A stretch of DNA of 64,000 bases. Origin: Bacillus horti (GTDB taxonomy: Bacteria > Bacillota > Bacilli > Caldalkalibacillales > JCM-10596). The position numbers and the translations under genes were made by a program. The stretch lies in assembly GCF_030813115.1 (NCBI RefSeq), contig NZ_JAUSTY010000013.1, positions 1 to 64,000 of the forward strand. The letters are read 5' to 3'. Positions 21,014 to 31,086 of this stretch are shown one piece after another; within the stretch, counting starts at the first letter, position 1; the number at the start of each line of letters is the position of its first letter. Below the pieces are notes generated by a model. The model did not search any database. It saw only the letters and a list, made by a program, of their open reading frames with translations, and was not told the origin of the DNA.

Positions 21014-21789
21014 ATAAAGTGACTGCTAGGGCAAAAACAGTACAAGAAGCTGTGGAGAGGGCTCTCAGTCAATTACAAACTACAGAGGAATTTGTCAACA
21101 TTCGTGTAATTGAAGAGCCTAGTAAAGGATTTTTGGGTTTTGGTGCAAAGCAGGCTGTCATAGAAGTTGAACGTAAGGATTCCAAAGTTGAAGAACATTT
21201 TGAGCATAACAACGTAGATTCAAAGACAGAAGATCAGAGTCTAGATCAGGCGAAGACAGCTATTGTGCCAGATGGAGCTAATACTTCTACTGCTGATTCT
21301 GTTACTTTTGATGAAACCAAGCGAGTACAGGAAGAGGAAATTCAAGAGGCGATTGAAGAGGCTGTTGTTTTTCTTGAAAATGTGCTGGCGAAAATGGATC
21401 TTATTGTGAAGGTAAAGGTAGAGAAGCAAGCTGATTACTGGTTGTTTGATGTATCAGGGACTCAATTAGGACTGATGATCGGACGAAGGGGTCAGACGCT
21501 AGATTCTCTTCAGTATTTGACGAATATCGTAGCGAATCGTCATTCGAGTAGCTATATTCGTATCGTTATTGATGTGGAGAATTACCGAGCTAAACGTAAG
21601 GAAACATTAGAGCAGCTTGCCGATCGAGTGGCCAAGAAAGTGATTCGTAGCGGGAATAAGGTAGCCTTAGAGCCTATGAATGCTGCTGAACGAAAAATCA
21701 TTCATACTCATCTACAGGATTACGCTGGGGTTGCGACTCGAAGTGATGGGCAGGATCCACATCGCCATATTGTTGTTTATCCTAAATGA
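21010..21789 (+). CDS. jag: Jag / KhpB RNA-binding protein
   Basis: A 259-residue cytoplasmic RNA-binding protein. The N-terminal Jag_N domain (1-52) contains GFLGFGAKQAVIEV. An acidic linker (55-115) follows, then a KH domain with GLMIGRRGQTLDSLQYL (about 155-170) and an R3H domain near the C-terminus (RKIIHTHLQD, ATRSDGQDPHRHIVVYP). Start GTG 21010 overlaps the spoIIIJ stop, so it is translationally coupled. In Gram-positives it partners KhpA and affects cell elongation and division. Confidence 0.95.
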   Translation: MNKVTARAKTVQEAVERALSQLQTTEEFVNIRVIEEPSKGFLGFGAKQAVIEVERKDSKVEEHFEHNNVDSKTEDQSLDQAKTAIVPDGANTSTADSVTFDETKRVQEEEIQEAIEEAVVFLENVLAKMDLIVKVKVEKQADYWLFDVSGTQLGLMIGRRGQTLDSLQYLTNIVANRHSSSYIRIVIDVENYRAKRKETLEQLADRVAKKVIRSGNKVALEPMNAAERKIIHTHLQDYAGVATRSDGQDPHRHIVVYPK

Positions 21790-21795
21790 TGTACT

Positions 21796-21965
21796 TGTGT
21801 ATAACTTTATAAAAGGAGAGAGCTTCCGTGATTGGAGGCTCTTTTTTTGTGCTTTGAAAATTGCAATTTGTGGATAAGTTAGACTAAAATTAGATGAGCT
21901 ATGTAAGACAAAAATGTTTTAAATAAGTGTTTAATCTGCTAGAAATGTTATACACATGTGGGTAA
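21796..21965. other. DnaA-box cluster between jag and mnmE
   Basis: Four boxes within 170 bp: TTATACACA on the minus strand (21796-21804), an exact TTATCCACA on the minus strand (21869-21877), TTATACACA (21948-21956) and TTACCCACA on the minus strand (21957-21965). The last two are back-to-back. Two more overlap head-to-head inside mnmE (22206-22222). B. subtilis, as I recall, has a DnaA-binding cluster at the same jag/trmE locus. The cluster also brackets the jag terminator. Confidence 0.75.
21819..21848 (+). terminator. Terminator after jag
   Basis: A nine-bp stem AGAGCTTCC/GGAGGCTCT (one wobble pair) with a six-base loop, followed by seven T. It ends the spoIIIJ-jag unit. Confidence 0.85.
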
Positions 21966-22079
21966 GTTCATTGTGAAGCAGAAACGATGGGTGAGTGAAG
22001 GGCATATTTTCTTTCTATTGCTGGTAAGATGTGTTATTCTATTTATTTAGGGAACGCTATTAACGTTGAGGTGAACGTT

Positions 22080-23459
22080 ATGATGGAATTAGAAACGATA
22101 GCTGCGATTTCCACACCGATGGGTGAGGGAGGAATCGCCATTGTTAGAGTAAGTGGACCACATGCTATTGAGGCTGTGGATCGAATATATAAAGGTAAGC
22201 ATTCGTTATCCACTGTGGATAGTCATACGATTCAGTATGGGCATTTGCTAGATGGAGAAGCTGGGGAAAAAATAGAGGAAGTCATGGTGACGGTGCTACG
22301 AGCACCGAAAACGTATACCCGAGAGGATATCGTTGAAATTAATTGCCATGGTGGTTTAGTATCTGTGCGAAGAGTGCTCAATGTGGTGCTGAATGAGGGA
22401 GTCAGATTAGCGGAGCCTGGTGAGTTTACGAAGCGCGCGTTTTTGCATGGGCGCATTGATCTGTCTCAGGCAGAGGCTGTTATTGATTTAATTCGAGCGA
22501 AGACAGATCGAGCGATGAATGTAGCGTTGCAGCAGGTGGAGGGTAGGCTGTCTAAGCTGATTCAGCGTTTGCGACAAGAGCTGCTTGAAACGTTAGCACA
22601 TATTGAGGTAACGATAGATTATCCAGAGCATGATGTTGAAGCCGTAACGCAACAGCTCCTACTTGATAAAGCCCAATATGTTCAGAGTAAGATTGAAGAT
22701 ATTTTACGTACGGCTGAGCAAGGGAAAATTCTACGTGAGGGGCTATCTACTGTTATTGTAGGTCGACCTAATGTTGGGAAATCCTCCTTGATGAATGCTC
22801 TTGTTCATGAAAATCGAGCGATTGTAACGGATATTCCAGGAACAACAAGAGATGTTCTGGAGGAATACGTTAATGTTCGAGGAGTGCCGTTAAAGCTAGT
22901 GGATACGGCAGGGATTCGTGAAACAGAGGATTTAGTGGAGAAGATTGGTGTAGAGCGATCTAGGTCAGAGCTGAAAAAAGCGGATTTAATCTTACTTGTT
23001 TTTAATTATACAGAGCGCTTAAATGAAGAGGATCGTAGGTTGATTGAGCTGGTTAGGGATTTGAAGTCTATTCTTATTGTAAATAAGATGGACTTAGCTG
23101 GTGAATTGGATGTGAAGGAGCTTCAGAAGCTTGCTGGTGAGAGAAGAGTCATGACCACGTCATTGCTTGAAGAACAGGGGATTGATGAGCTTGAACAGGC
23201 TATTGCGGAGCTCTATTTTACTGGCGATGTTGAGGCAGGGGATATGACTTATGTGAGTAATGCTAGGCATATCGCCTTGTTGAATCAAGCGAAAAAATCG
23301 ATTAGTGATGCGATTGAAGGAGTCAAGCTTGGAGTCCCTGTTGATATTGTCCAGATAGATCTACAGAAAACGTGGGAGCTGTTAGGTGAAATTCTTGGGG
23401 ATGCAGTAAGTGAGAGCTTGATTGATCAGTTATTTTCACAGTTCTGCTTAGGAAAATAG
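22080..23459 (+). CDS. mnmE: tRNA modification GTPase MnmE (TrmE)
   Basis: A GTPase of 459 residues from ATG 22080 (GAGGTG six bases upstream; ATG 22083 is equally possible). It works with MnmG to make cmnm5U at the wobble uridine of tRNAs. The N-terminal folate-binding domain begins [20 protein letters not shown]1 is GRPNVGKS at 228-235, then DIPGTTRD (G2) and DTAGIRET (G3). The C-terminus ends FCLGK, the required CxGK motif. mnmG follows after 145 bp. The coding sequence near codon 43 carries two overlapping DnaA boxes. Confidence 0.97.
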   Translation: MMELETIAAISTPMGEGGIAIVRVSGPHAIEAVDRIYKGKHSLSTVDSHTIQYGHLLDGEAGEKIEEVMVTVLRAPKTYTREDIVEINCHGGLVSVRRVLNVVLNEGVRLAEPGEFTKRAFLHGRIDLSQAEAVIDLIRAKTDRAMNVALQQVEGRLSKLIQRLRQELLETLAHIEVTIDYPEHDVEAVTQQLLLDKAQYVQSKIEDILRTAEQGKILREGLSTVIVGRPNVGKSSLMNALVHENRAIVTDIPGTTRDVLEEYVNVRGVPLKLVDTAGIRETEDLVEKIGVERSRSELKKADLILLVFNYTERLNEEDRRLIELVRDLKSILIVNKMDLAGELDVKELQKLAGERRVMTTSLLEEQGIDELEQAIAELYFTGDVEAGDMTYVSNARHIALLNQAKKSISDAIEGVKLGVPVDIVQIDLQKTWELLGEILGDAVSESLIDQLFSQFCLGK

Positions 23460-23510
23460 CTACAAAGGTAAATATAGAAAAGATCGTGCCTAATGATTTT
23501 TTTATCAAGT

Positions 23511-23574
23511 GTAAAGTCCATGTCCATAGTGGAGGTTAAGCGCTTTGCGGCGGAATGGAGGACATGGATTTTAC
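23511..23574 (+). other. Long stem-loop in the mnmG leader
   Basis: A 15-bp stem (23511-23525 with 23560-23574; one G-U pair) encloses a 34-base loop that contains a short AGCGCT palindrome. It ends 30 bases before the mnmG start. There is no T-run, so it is not a standard terminator. It may be a processing site or a translational control structure. Confidence 0.5.
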
Positions 23575-23604
23575 CTAAATATAAGGTGAAAGGAGCTGTA
23601 GTGA

Positions 23605-25497
23605 ATGAATTATCGTGGAGATGATTTTGATGTTATCGTCATTGGAGCGGGACATGCTGGTGTTGAATCAGCTCTTGCGGCTGCTCGTATGGGCTGTTCA
23701 ACGTTATTGCTGACGTTAAATCTAGATGCTGTAGCCTATATGCCGTGTAATCCGTCTATTGGTGGACCAGCCAAAGGGCATGTTGTTCGTGAGATTGATG
23801 CTCTTGGTGGTGAGATGGGCAAAAATATCGATAAAACATATATTCAGATGCGTATGCTAAATACGGGAAAAGGACCTGCTGTACAGGCGTTGCGTGCACA
23901 AGCAGATAAATTTTTGTATCAGCATACGATGAAGGAGACAATTGAAAATACACCTAATTTAATTTTACGCCAAGCGATGGTGGAAGAGTTAATTGTCAAA
24001 GATGGTGTTTGTTGTGGGGTTGTGACGAAGACGGGGGCTGAGTATTATTCAAAGACAGTTGTCCTTACCACAGGGACATACCTTCGTGGACGTATTGTAT
24101 TAGGGGATTTATCCTATGAGAGTGGTCCTAATAACCAGCAGCCTTCTATTCGCTTGTCCTATCATCTGCAGGAGCTTGGATTTGAAATGGTTCGCTTCAA
24201 AACGGGGACACCTCCCCGTGTTCATGGACAGACGATTGATTATAGCCAGACTGAAATTCAGCCTGGAGATGATGTCCCTAGAGCGTTTTCCTTTGAAACA
24301 ACGGAATTACCGCAGCCTAAGGAACAGCTCCCATGCTGGCTAACGTATACAGGAGAGGAAACCCATAAGGTGATTCAGGAAAACCTTGGTCGCTCACCAA
24401 TGTATGGAGATTCCAAACAAATTGAAGGAACAGGACCAAGATATTGTCCTTCTATAGAAGATAAGATTGTTCGTTTTGCTGATAAACCGAAGCATCAGGT
24501 GTTTCTAGAGCCGGAGGGAAGAAATACGTCTGAGGTATACGTACAAGGCTTATCCACTAGCTTACCTGAGGATGTACAGCTTAGAATTTTACGTTCTATT
24601 CCGGGACTGGAGAATTGTAAAATGATGAGACCAGGATATGCGATTGAATATGATGCCATTGTACCGACTCAGCTATGGCCATCCCTAGAAACGAAGCTTA
24701 TTGAAGGCTTATTTACAGCTGGTCAAATTAACGGAACGAGCGGCTATGAGGAAGCGGCTGGACAAGGCCTTATGGCAGGAATCAATGCTGCTCGTAAGGT
24801 TCAGGGGCGTGATCCTGTTGTGTTAGATCGCTCACAGGCTTATATTGGCGTATTGATCGACGATTTAATTACGAAGGGAACGAGAGAGCCTTACCGCTTG
24901 TTAACGTCACGAGCAGAGTATCGTTTACTTCTACGTAATGATAACGCTGATCTTAGATTAACTGATGTAGGTTATGATATCGGATTAATACCTGAGGAGC
25001 GCTATGCTCGTTTCAGTGAAAAGAAACGTTTAATCGAAGGTGAAATGGCTCGATTAGAGCAGGAGAAGGTAAGACCGGAGGAGAGAGTACAAGACATTCT
25101 TCGTTCCGTTGAATCTAAGGAATTGAACAATGCCTTTGATCTAGCTACCATCCTAAAAAGACCTGAGATCGGATATGCTCAAATTGAAGCTATATCACCT
25201 GCACCAAGTCCTTTACCTACAGAGGTTACAGAGCAGGTGGAGATTCAAATTAAATATGCGGGTTATATTGCTAAGCAACTGCTTCAGGTTGAGAAATTAA
25301 AGAATATGGAGAACAAAAAGCTATCCTCAGAACTGGATTATGAGAGCATTAAAGGTCTCTCTATGGAAGCGATGGAAAAGCTTAAAGAAATCAAACCGTT
25401 AAACATTGCTCAAGCGTCTAGGGTATCAGGAGTTACTCCAGCAGATATATCTATTCTGTTAATCTTTTTAGAGCAAATGAATCGAGTGAAGGCTTAA
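23605..25497 (+). CDS. mnmG: tRNA uridine 5-carboxymethylaminomethyl modification enzyme MnmG (GidA)
   Basis: A 630-residue FAD protein of standard length. The dinucleotide-binding motif [12 protein letters not shown] is at 12-23. Family signatures [17 protein letters not shown] and TGTPPRVHG are present, as is the [17 protein letters not shown] stretch. It partners MnmE. Start ATG 23605 with AAAGGAG upstream. It is 29 bp before rsmG and in the same direction. Confidence 0.98.
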   Translation: MNYRGDDFDVIVIGAGHAGVESALAAARMGCSTLLLTLNLDAVAYMPCNPSIGGPAKGHVVREIDALGGEMGKNIDKTYIQMRMLNTGKGPAVQALRAQADKFLYQHTMKETIENTPNLILRQAMVEELIVKDGVCCGVVTKTGAEYYSKTVVLTTGTYLRGRIVLGDLSYESGPNNQQPSIRLSYHLQELGFEMVRFKTGTPPRVHGQTIDYSQTEIQPGDDVPRAFSFETTELPQPKEQLPCWLTYTGEETHKVIQENLGRSPMYGDSKQIEGTGPRYCPSIEDKIVRFADKPKHQVFLEPEGRNTSEVYVQGLSTSLPEDVQLRILRSIPGLENCKMMRPGYAIEYDAIVPTQLWPSLETKLIEGLFTAGQINGTSGYEEAAGQGLMAGINAARKVQGRDPVVLDRSQAYIGVLIDDLITKGTREPYRLLTSRAEYRLLLRNDNADLRLTDVGYDIGLIPEERYARFSEKKRLIEGEMARLEQEKVRPEERVQDILRSVESKELNNAFDLATILKRPEIGYAQIEAISPAPSPLPTEVTEQVEIQIKYAGYIAKQLLQVEKLKNMENKKLSSELDYESIKGLSMEAMEKLKEIKPLNIAQASRVSGVTPADISILLIFLEQMNRVKA

Positions 25498-25526
25498 ATC
25501 AATATGTTAGGAGTAAAAGGAGTAGG

Positions 25527-26243
25527 ATGAAACAGGTAGAATTTTGTCTAGCTTTGGAGAAGCATGGGATTACATTAGCTGAAAAGCAAAAGAACCAGTT
25601 TGAACGTTATTTCGAGCTGCTCGTTGAGTGGAATGAAAAAATGAACTTAACATCGATTACTGATGTGGATGGTGTTTATTTAAAGCACTTCTATGATTCA
25701 ATAAGTCCTGCTTTCTTCTATTCCTTTACGGATGTGCAGAAGGTGATGGATGTAGGGGCTGGTGCTGGCTTTCCTAGCCTACCTTTAAAGATTTGCTTCC
25801 CTCATTTAAAAGTAACTATAGTAGATTCCTTACAGAAGAGAATTCACTTTTTAGAGCATCTAGCCAATGAGCTAGAGCTTGAGGAGGTTGAATTTGTGCA
25901 TGCACGTGCAGAGGACGCGGGGCAGAACGTGAAGTATCGACAAAGCTATGATTTAGTTTTAGCAAGAGCTGTAGCACGTTTAGCTGTGTTAGCGGAGCTT
26001 TGCCTTCCTTTTGCTAAAAAAGGTGGAGAATTTCTGGCTTTAAAGGGTGCTAAGGGCTTAGAGGAAGCGGAGGAAGCAAATAAGGCTATTTCTTTGTTAG
26101 GTGGTCAGCTTAGTAAAACTCATGCGTTTTCTTTACCTGAGGAGGAAGGAGAACGACATATTGTTCTCATTAAGAAAGGGAAGGAAACGCCTAAAAAATA
26201 TCCACGCAAGGTGGGAGTCCCTAATAAGCAGCCTCTTAGTTAA
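25527..26243 (+). CDS. rsmG: 16S rRNA m7G527 methyltransferase RsmG (GidB)
   Basis: A 238-residue SAM-dependent methyltransferase. The SAM loop reads [17 protein letters not shown], with the downstream [11 protein letters not shown] and the catalytic-region LARAVA. It methylates G527 of 16S rRNA. It follows mnmG by 29 bp. The C-terminus [12 protein letters not shown] is typical. A parS-bearing hairpin lies about 65 bp beyond its stop codon. Confidence 0.97.
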   Translation: MKQVEFCLALEKHGITLAEKQKNQFERYFELLVEWNEKMNLTSITDVDGVYLKHFYDSISPAFFYSFTDVQKVMDVGAGAGFPSLPLKICFPHLKVTIVDSLQKRIHFLEHLANELELEEVEFVHARAEDAGQNVKYRQSYDLVLARAVARLAVLAELCLPFAKKGGEFLALKGAKGLEEAEEANKAISLLGGQLSKTHAFSLPEEEGERHIVLIKKGKETPKKYPRKVGVPNKQPLS

Positions 26244-26307
26244 GGGATATAGATAGCTGGTATACTTGTTGTCGATCAATCGAATGATTAAAATAGGATG
26301 AATTAAT

Positions 26308-26347
26308 AAAAATAAAATGTTTCACGTGGAACATTTTATTTTTTTTT
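26308..26347 (+). terminator. parS: parS site embedded in a terminator-like hairpin after rsmG
   Basis: The 16-bp parS TGTTTCACGTGGAACA lies at 26318-26333. It is the centre of a larger inverted repeat: A/T arms of ten perfectly complementary bases on each side (26308-26317, 26334-26343) extend it to 36 bp, followed by more T. As RNA the single parS asymmetry becomes a U-G pair. The element is therefore both a Spo0J/Noc-family DNA site and a plausible rsmG terminator. The 26244-26588 stretch holds nothing else recognisable. Confidence 0.8.
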
Positions 26348-26588
26348 GCAGGAGAAAAATGATAGAATAAAGAATGGTATAGTAATAATCTAATAGATAT
26401 CATTCAAAAAGGTGCTTTAACAGCTTAGAGAATCACATCGAAGGCGCGGTCATAGATGCTTTTGGTGCGTTTGTCTTGCATAGAAAATATAAATAGTCAT
26501 GAGGATAACGGAGTAAAGCTGAGATTTCTGGCTGCTGAACCTCCATCTGTTCAGGACTATTGAGTAATTTGGAGTAGGTGAACATACC

Positions 26589-27437
26589 ATGAAAGAACAA
26601 TTTACTCGTTTTTTTGGTAAAGGGGATAAACAATTAAATACAACAGAGCAGGAAGTAGATGAAGTAAAATCTATTGCTATTGAAGAGATTATACCGAATC
26701 GCTACCAGCCTCGAACAGAGTTCAATGATGAAAAGCTTGATGAGCTTTGTCAGACGATTAAAACGCATGGTGTTATCCAGCCTATCGTTGTACGAGAGAT
26801 GGAGGGAGGCGGCTATGAGCTTATAGCAGGAGAACGCAGATGGCGGGCCGTTACCAAGCTTGGCATGCCTACTATTCCAGCTATCATTCGTAACTTTAAT
26901 GATTCACAGTCTGCTTCTGTCGCATTGATTGAAAATTTGCAGCGCGAGAATCTAACCTCTATTGAAGAGGCTATAGCTTATCAAAAATTGATGGAGCTTC
27001 ATCAATTAACTCAGGAGAGTCTTGCACAGCGTCTAGGAAAAGGTCAATCGACTATTGCTAATAAGATTCGTCTACTACAGCTTCCTGAGGAGTGCCATGA
27101 TGCGTTAAAGGCACGTTCTATCACAGAACGGCATGCTAGAGCGTTACTTGCATTGAAGGAGCCTGAGCTACAGCTCAAATTCTTACATGAAATTCTTGAG
27201 AAAGACCTAAACGTGAAGCAAACAGAGCAGCGAATTGAGCAGTACATAAATCAGCTGAACGAAGAGCCAAAGAAGAAGCAGGTAAGAAAGTCCTTTTCAA
27301 AGGATGTAAGATTGGCTTTAAACACAATTCGTCAGTCTGTTGATATGGTTGTACAAAGCGGTTTATCAATAGAAACGGATGAGTCGGACCATCAGGACTA
27401 CTATCAGGTAACAATAAAAATACCGAAAAAAAATTAA
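26589..27437 (+). CDS. noc: Nucleoid occlusion protein Noc
   Basis: A 282-residue ParB-family protein. The N-terminus [12 protein letters not shown] is the amphipathic membrane-targeting region characteristic of Noc rather than Spo0J. The CTPase/ParB domain has [10 protein letters not shown] and [12 protein letters not shown] (GERR motif), with [14 protein letters not shown] after it. The helix-turn-helix has [19 protein letters not shown]. Noc binds its own sites and the membrane, preventing Z-ring assembly over the nucleoid. It follows rsmG and precedes soj-spo0J, the Bacillus order. Confidence 0.94.
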   Translation: MKEQFTRFFGKGDKQLNTTEQEVDEVKSIAIEEIIPNRYQPRTEFNDEKLDELCQTIKTHGVIQPIVVREMEGGGYELIAGERRWRAVTKLGMPTIPAIIRNFNDSQSASVALIENLQRENLTSIEEAIAYQKLMELHQLTQESLAQRLGKGQSTIANKIRLLQLPEECHDALKARSITERHARALLALKEPELQLKFLHEILEKDLNVKQTEQRIEQYINQLNEEPKKKQVRKSFSKDVRLALNTIRQSVDMVVQSGLSIETDESDHQDYYQVTIKIPKKN

Positions 27438-27733
27438 GCTAAGCATATATGAGATAGCGACAGCATTAAGAAAGATACATCATATAGACGATATTTCAAT
27501 ATTAGATGTCGTCTAAAACGAATGAGTAGATCAGCTTTATGAGAAGAATACTGTTCAAGGTTTATAGCCTGTACAGTTTCAGACAGGTATGAGCGAATGT
27601 ATACAGAGAAGTCCATACATGAGCGTTAGTCAAAAGGAAGCTTCTTCACACTCAGTGATATTGCTTCAGCTACCAGCGTTGAGATGTAACAGACAGCATG
27701 ATGAAAGCAAAAGTAGATAAAGAGGTGAAAAGC

Positions 27734-28507
27734 GTGGGCAAAACCATTGCTATAGCAAATCAAAAAGGTGGCGTGGGCAAAACAACTTCTTCCATTAATT
27801 TAGGTGCAAGCTTGGCTACACTTGGCAAGAAGGTTTTATTAGTTGATATTGATCCACAGGGTAATACGACTAGTGGGATTGGAATTAATAAAGCAGATGT
27901 AGAAAACTGTATTTATGATGTATTGATTAATGAAGTGCATATGAAGGACGCTATTGTAAGGACAAGTATTGAAGGGCTTTCTATTGTTCCTGCAACGATT
28001 CAGCTAGCAGGGGCAGAGATAGAGCTAGTCCCAACCATATCGAGAGAGATACGCTTAAAAAAAGCGATGCAAGCGATAAAAAATGAGTATGACTATATTC
28101 TGATTGATTGCCCACCATCATTAGGCATCTTAACGATAAACTCCCTTACCGCCGCAGATTCAGTACTTATTCCCATTCAATGTGAATACTATGCCTTGGA
28201 AGGACTAAGTCAATTACTTAATACGGTTCGTTTAGTTCAAAAACATTTGAATACCTCGTTACTTATTGAGGGAGTCTTGCTCACGATGCTAGATGCTAGA
28301 ACGAATCTAGGTATTCAAGTCATTGAAGAGGTTAAAAAGTATTTTCAAGATAAAGTGTACAAAACAGTTATTCCCCGTAATGTTCGGCTTAGTGAGGCGC
28401 CTAGCCACGGTCAATCGATAATTACGTATGATCCTAAGTCAAGAGGGGCAGAGGTTTACTTAGATCTTGCAAAGGAAGTGGTTGCTAATGTCGAAACGGT
28501 TAGGTAG
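27734..28507 (+). CDS. soj: Chromosome segregation ATPase Soj (ParA)
   Basis: A ParA-type ATPase of 257 residues. I choose GTG 27734, which has GAGGTG six bases upstream and gives the VGKTIAIANQKGGVGKTT start seen in Soj; the open frame begins 12 codons earlier at 27698. The deviant Walker A is KGGVGKTT (11-18), with VDIDPQGN (A') and IIDCPP-type Walker B (ILIDCPPSLG). With Spo0J and parS it regulates DnaA and origin segregation. It overlaps spo0J by 20 bp. Confidence 0.96.
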   Translation: MGKTIAIANQKGGVGKTTSSINLGASLATLGKKVLLVDIDPQGNTTSGIGINKADVENCIYDVLINEVHMKDAIVRTSIEGLSIVPATIQLAGAEIELVPTISREIRLKKAMQAIKNEYDYILIDCPPSLGILTINSLTAADSVLIPIQCEYYALEGLSQLLNTVRLVQKHLNTSLLIEGVLLTMLDARTNLGIQVIEEVKKYFQDKVYKTVIPRNVRLSEAPSHGQSIITYDPKSRGAEVYLDLAKEVVANVETVR

Positions 28508-29327
28508 AGGCTTAGACGCTCTGTTTACGTCATTAGAGGTTACTTATGAAGAAAAAGTCATTCAAATTAAACTCAATGACTTACGCCCTAATCCATATCA
28601 ACCACGAAAAGAGTTTGAAGCGGAAGCGATTGAGGAATTAAAGAAATCGATTGAAGAACACGGTGTTATTCAGCCCATTATTGTCCGGAAAAGCATCAAA
28701 GGCTATGAAATCATTGCTGGTGAACGTCGCTTCCGTGCGTCAAAGGAAGCTGGCTTAGCTACAATTCCTGCAGTAGTTAAGGAATTTAATGAAGCACAGG
28801 TCATGGAGATCGCCTTAATTGAGAATCTTCAACGTGAGGATCTGAACGCGATGGAAATAGCTGTAGCCTATAAAAAGATCTTAGATAAGTTTGAATTGAC
28901 ACAGGAAGAGCTATCTGAGAAGGTAGGCAAGAGTCGCTCACACGTAGCAAACTTTATGCGCCTTTTAAATCTACCAGACAATGTTCAAAATTATGTTTCA
29001 CGTGGAACATTATCTATGGGACATGCTAGAGCCCTCTTAAGTGTGAAGGAACGTAAGGTTATGCTTCAGCTAGCTAAGAAGTGTATTGATGAAGAGCTAA
29101 GTGTAAGGCAGCTGGAGGAAATCGTGCAAAGGCTAGAACATGTTTCACGTGGAACAAAGGATAAAGTAAAAAAGAAAAAGGATGTTCATCTGACCCATAT
29201 TGAGGAAGCCCTACGAGATACGTTAGGTACTTCAGTGAAAATCAAAAAGGGTGAAAATAAAGGGAAAATTGAGATTGAGTTTTTCTCAGATGAGGATCTG
29301 GAACGTATTATTAAACTTTTACATTAG
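28488..29327 (+). CDS. spo0J: Chromosome partitioning protein Spo0J (ParB)
   Basis: A ParB/Spo0J CTPase clamp of 279 residues from ATG 28488 (AAGGAAG upstream; N-terminus MSKRLGRGLDALF typical of ParB). Motifs: NPYQPRKEF, GERRFRASKEAG (GERRFR, CTP site), ENLQREDLNAMEIA, and the helix-turn-helix KVGKSRSHVANFMRLL. The C-terminal dimerisation domain ends the protein. Two parS sites lie inside this gene (28994 and 29141), so it loads itself from its own coding sequence. Gene overlap with soj indicates coupled translation. Confidence 0.97.
   Translation: MSKRLGRGLDALFTSLEVTYEEKVIQIKLNDLRPNPYQPRKEFEAEAIEELKKSIEEHGVIQPIIVRKSIKGYEIIAGERRFRASKEAGLATIPAVVKEFNEAQVMEIALIENLQREDLNAMEIAVAYKKILDKFELTQEELSEKVGKSRSHVANFMRLLNLPDNVQNYVSRGTLSMGHARALLSVKERKVMLQLAKKCIDEELSVRQLEEIVQRLEHVSRGTKDKVKKKKDVHLTHIEEALRDTLGTSVKIKKGENKGKIEIEFFSDEDLERIIKLLH
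28994..29009 (+). other. parS: parS site within spo0J
   Basis: TGTTTCACGTGGAACA, identical to the copy at 26318-26333 and in the same orientation. It is a Spo0J-loading site, as in B. subtilis, where a parS lies inside spo0J. Confidence 0.9.
29141..29156 (+). other. parS: Second parS site within spo0J
   Basis: An identical 16-mer 131 bp downstream of the previous site, same orientation. Two parS sites in a single spo0J gene should give a strong local loading zone. Confidence 0.9.
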
Positions 29328-29371
29328 TTGATTTAGAAGCTAAGGCCTGAGGCGTAGTCGAAAATATATCT

Positions 29372-29429
29372 AAAAATGAAAAGTAGAGAGGATATCGAGT
29401 CTATATTCTTTCTATTTTTCATTTTTATT
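29372..29429 (+). terminator. Terminator-like long hairpin after spo0J
   Basis: An imperfect ~20-bp stem runs from AAAAATGAAAAGTAGA on the left to the TCTATTTTTCATTTTT complement on the right, and ends in a T-rich run. It closes the soj-spo0J unit. From 29430 to 29731 I see no gene or clear site apart from the GAGGTGA Shine-Dalgarno of the next gene. Confidence 0.65.
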
Positions 29430-29731
29430 TGCTATACTAACAAAATAGCTCTTCCATTCGTTTCATATAAGGATTTGGATAAGAAAGACTGTATGGATCT
29501 ATGTTTTTAGCGAAGGCTTTAAGAGAGCAACTGAAGAATCGAAACAGGTTTAAAATCGTAGTAGGAATTAGTAGTCATTAAAGATTAAAGACAAACAGTT
29601 ATATTGAAAATAGACTAAGCTATTAAAGATATTAAGGTCAGTAATGACACAGAGGATAGCAAGGATACAAAGTTGTAAGGGTATGGAGGCTAATTAATAT
29701 TACAACAGTACAATAATCGAGGTGAGTCAAA

Positions 29732-30892
29732 GTGATCTATTTTGATCATGCTGCTTCTTCATGGCCAAAGCCAGAGGGTGTGGCAGAAGCGGTAGCTCAG
29801 GCGATAAATGAATACGCAGCAAACCCTGGTAGGGGAGGGCATCAGCTAGCCCGACAAGCTAATGCTAAGATTAGAGAAACGCGTGCATTATTAGCACAGT
29901 TTTTTAATATTCAAGACCCTAGAAATTTGATCTTTTGCTCGAACGCCACTCATGCATTGAATCAAGCTATACAGGGGATTGTATGGGAAGCGGGAGATCG
30001 AGTGATTTCTACATCCTATGAGCATAACTCAGTAAGAAGACCGCTCGAATACATTCGGGAAGAATATGGGGTAGAGGTAGATTATATACAGGTGCAGGAC
30101 AACGGAAGCTTGTCTTTAGAGGAATTAGAAAGTAGCTTGGATGAAAATACAAAACTAATAGCAGTGACACATGTTTCTAATGTGACTGGAGCGATTTTAC
30201 CTCTTGCTGAAATCAGTGTTATCGCGCGGAAAAAGAATATTCCCTTGCTGGTGGATGCTTCTCAATCTGCTGGTTTCGTTCCCCTTGATGTAGATGAGCT
30301 TGGGATAAGTCTTCTAGCATTTCCGGGACATAAGGGGTTATATGGGCCTCAGGGTACGGGAGCATTATATATAGCTCCAGACTTGAATTTGACACCTCTC
30401 CTACATGGTGGGACAGGCAGTCATTCTGAATTAAAGGAACAACCCGGGGAACGTCCAGCTAGGTATGAGTCAGGGACATTAAATACACCAGGAATTGCAG
30501 GATTGGGTGCTGGTGTTAAATTTCTTTTAGAGCGGGGAATGGAAACAATCTTCAAGGAGGAACAGGAGCTAACGATCTATGCTCTTACTCAGCTATCAGA
30601 GGTTCAAGGTGTGCAAATCTATGGTCCAGGCTTAGGTGAGGAGAGGGCACCCGTTATTGCTTTTAATATAGAAGGAATTGCTTCTCAGGAGCTTGCTCAT
30701 ATACTAGACCAGCATTATTCGATTGCCACAAGGGCAGGATTGCATTGTTCTCCATTAGGACATGAAAGTATAAAAACGGAGCAAATAGGCGCTGTGAGAA
30801 TAAGCTTCGGTCTATTTAATACGAAGCAGGAGGTAGATCAGCTTATTGTTGCCTTAAATGAGATTCGGGATGGGATGCTTGGCTTTGTCTAA
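29732..30892 (+). CDS. Cysteine desulfurase-like class V aminotransferase (PLP)
   Basis: A 386-residue fold-type I PLP enzyme starting with GTG at 29732 (GAGGTGAG upstream). N-terminus MIYFDHAASSWPKPE. Motifs: SNATHALN for the phosphate group, VDASQSAG with the cofactor-contacting Asp, PLP lysine K201 in FPGHKGLYGPQGTG, and active-site Cys339 in GLHCSPLGH. The group is annotated as cysteine desulfurase family, related to SufS/IscS and selenocysteine lyases. No suf genes are adjacent, so the sulfur acceptor is unknown. Confidence 0.85.
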   Translation: MIYFDHAASSWPKPEGVAEAVAQAINEYAANPGRGGHQLARQANAKIRETRALLAQFFNIQDPRNLIFCSNATHALNQAIQGIVWEAGDRVISTSYEHNSVRRPLEYIREEYGVEVDYIQVQDNGSLSLEELESSLDENTKLIAVTHVSNVTGAILPLAEISVIARKKNIPLLVDASQSAGFVPLDVDELGISLLAFPGHKGLYGPQGTGALYIAPDLNLTPLLHGGTGSHSELKEQPGERPARYESGTLNTPGIAGLGAGVKFLLERGMETIFKEEQELTIYALTQLSEVQGVQIYGPGLGEERAPVIAFNIEGIASQELAHILDQHYSIATRAGLHCSPLGHESIKTEQIGAVRISFGLFNTKQEVDQLIVALNEIRDGMLGFV

Positions 30893-31086
30893 AGTTATTC
30901 TGATTAAGAAGTAATTTAAGGTCTGTAGGAAATTAATAATTTCATATAAGCAATTACGATTTGTTAAAACTAATTATAAATTGTTATAAGCTCATCGTTA
31001 TTCATAGGAATGTAGAATGTATAGCTGTAGGTAATGATAACTATTGAGATAAAGCAGGGGCTTGTTAAAGTGAAGGAGTAGCATAG

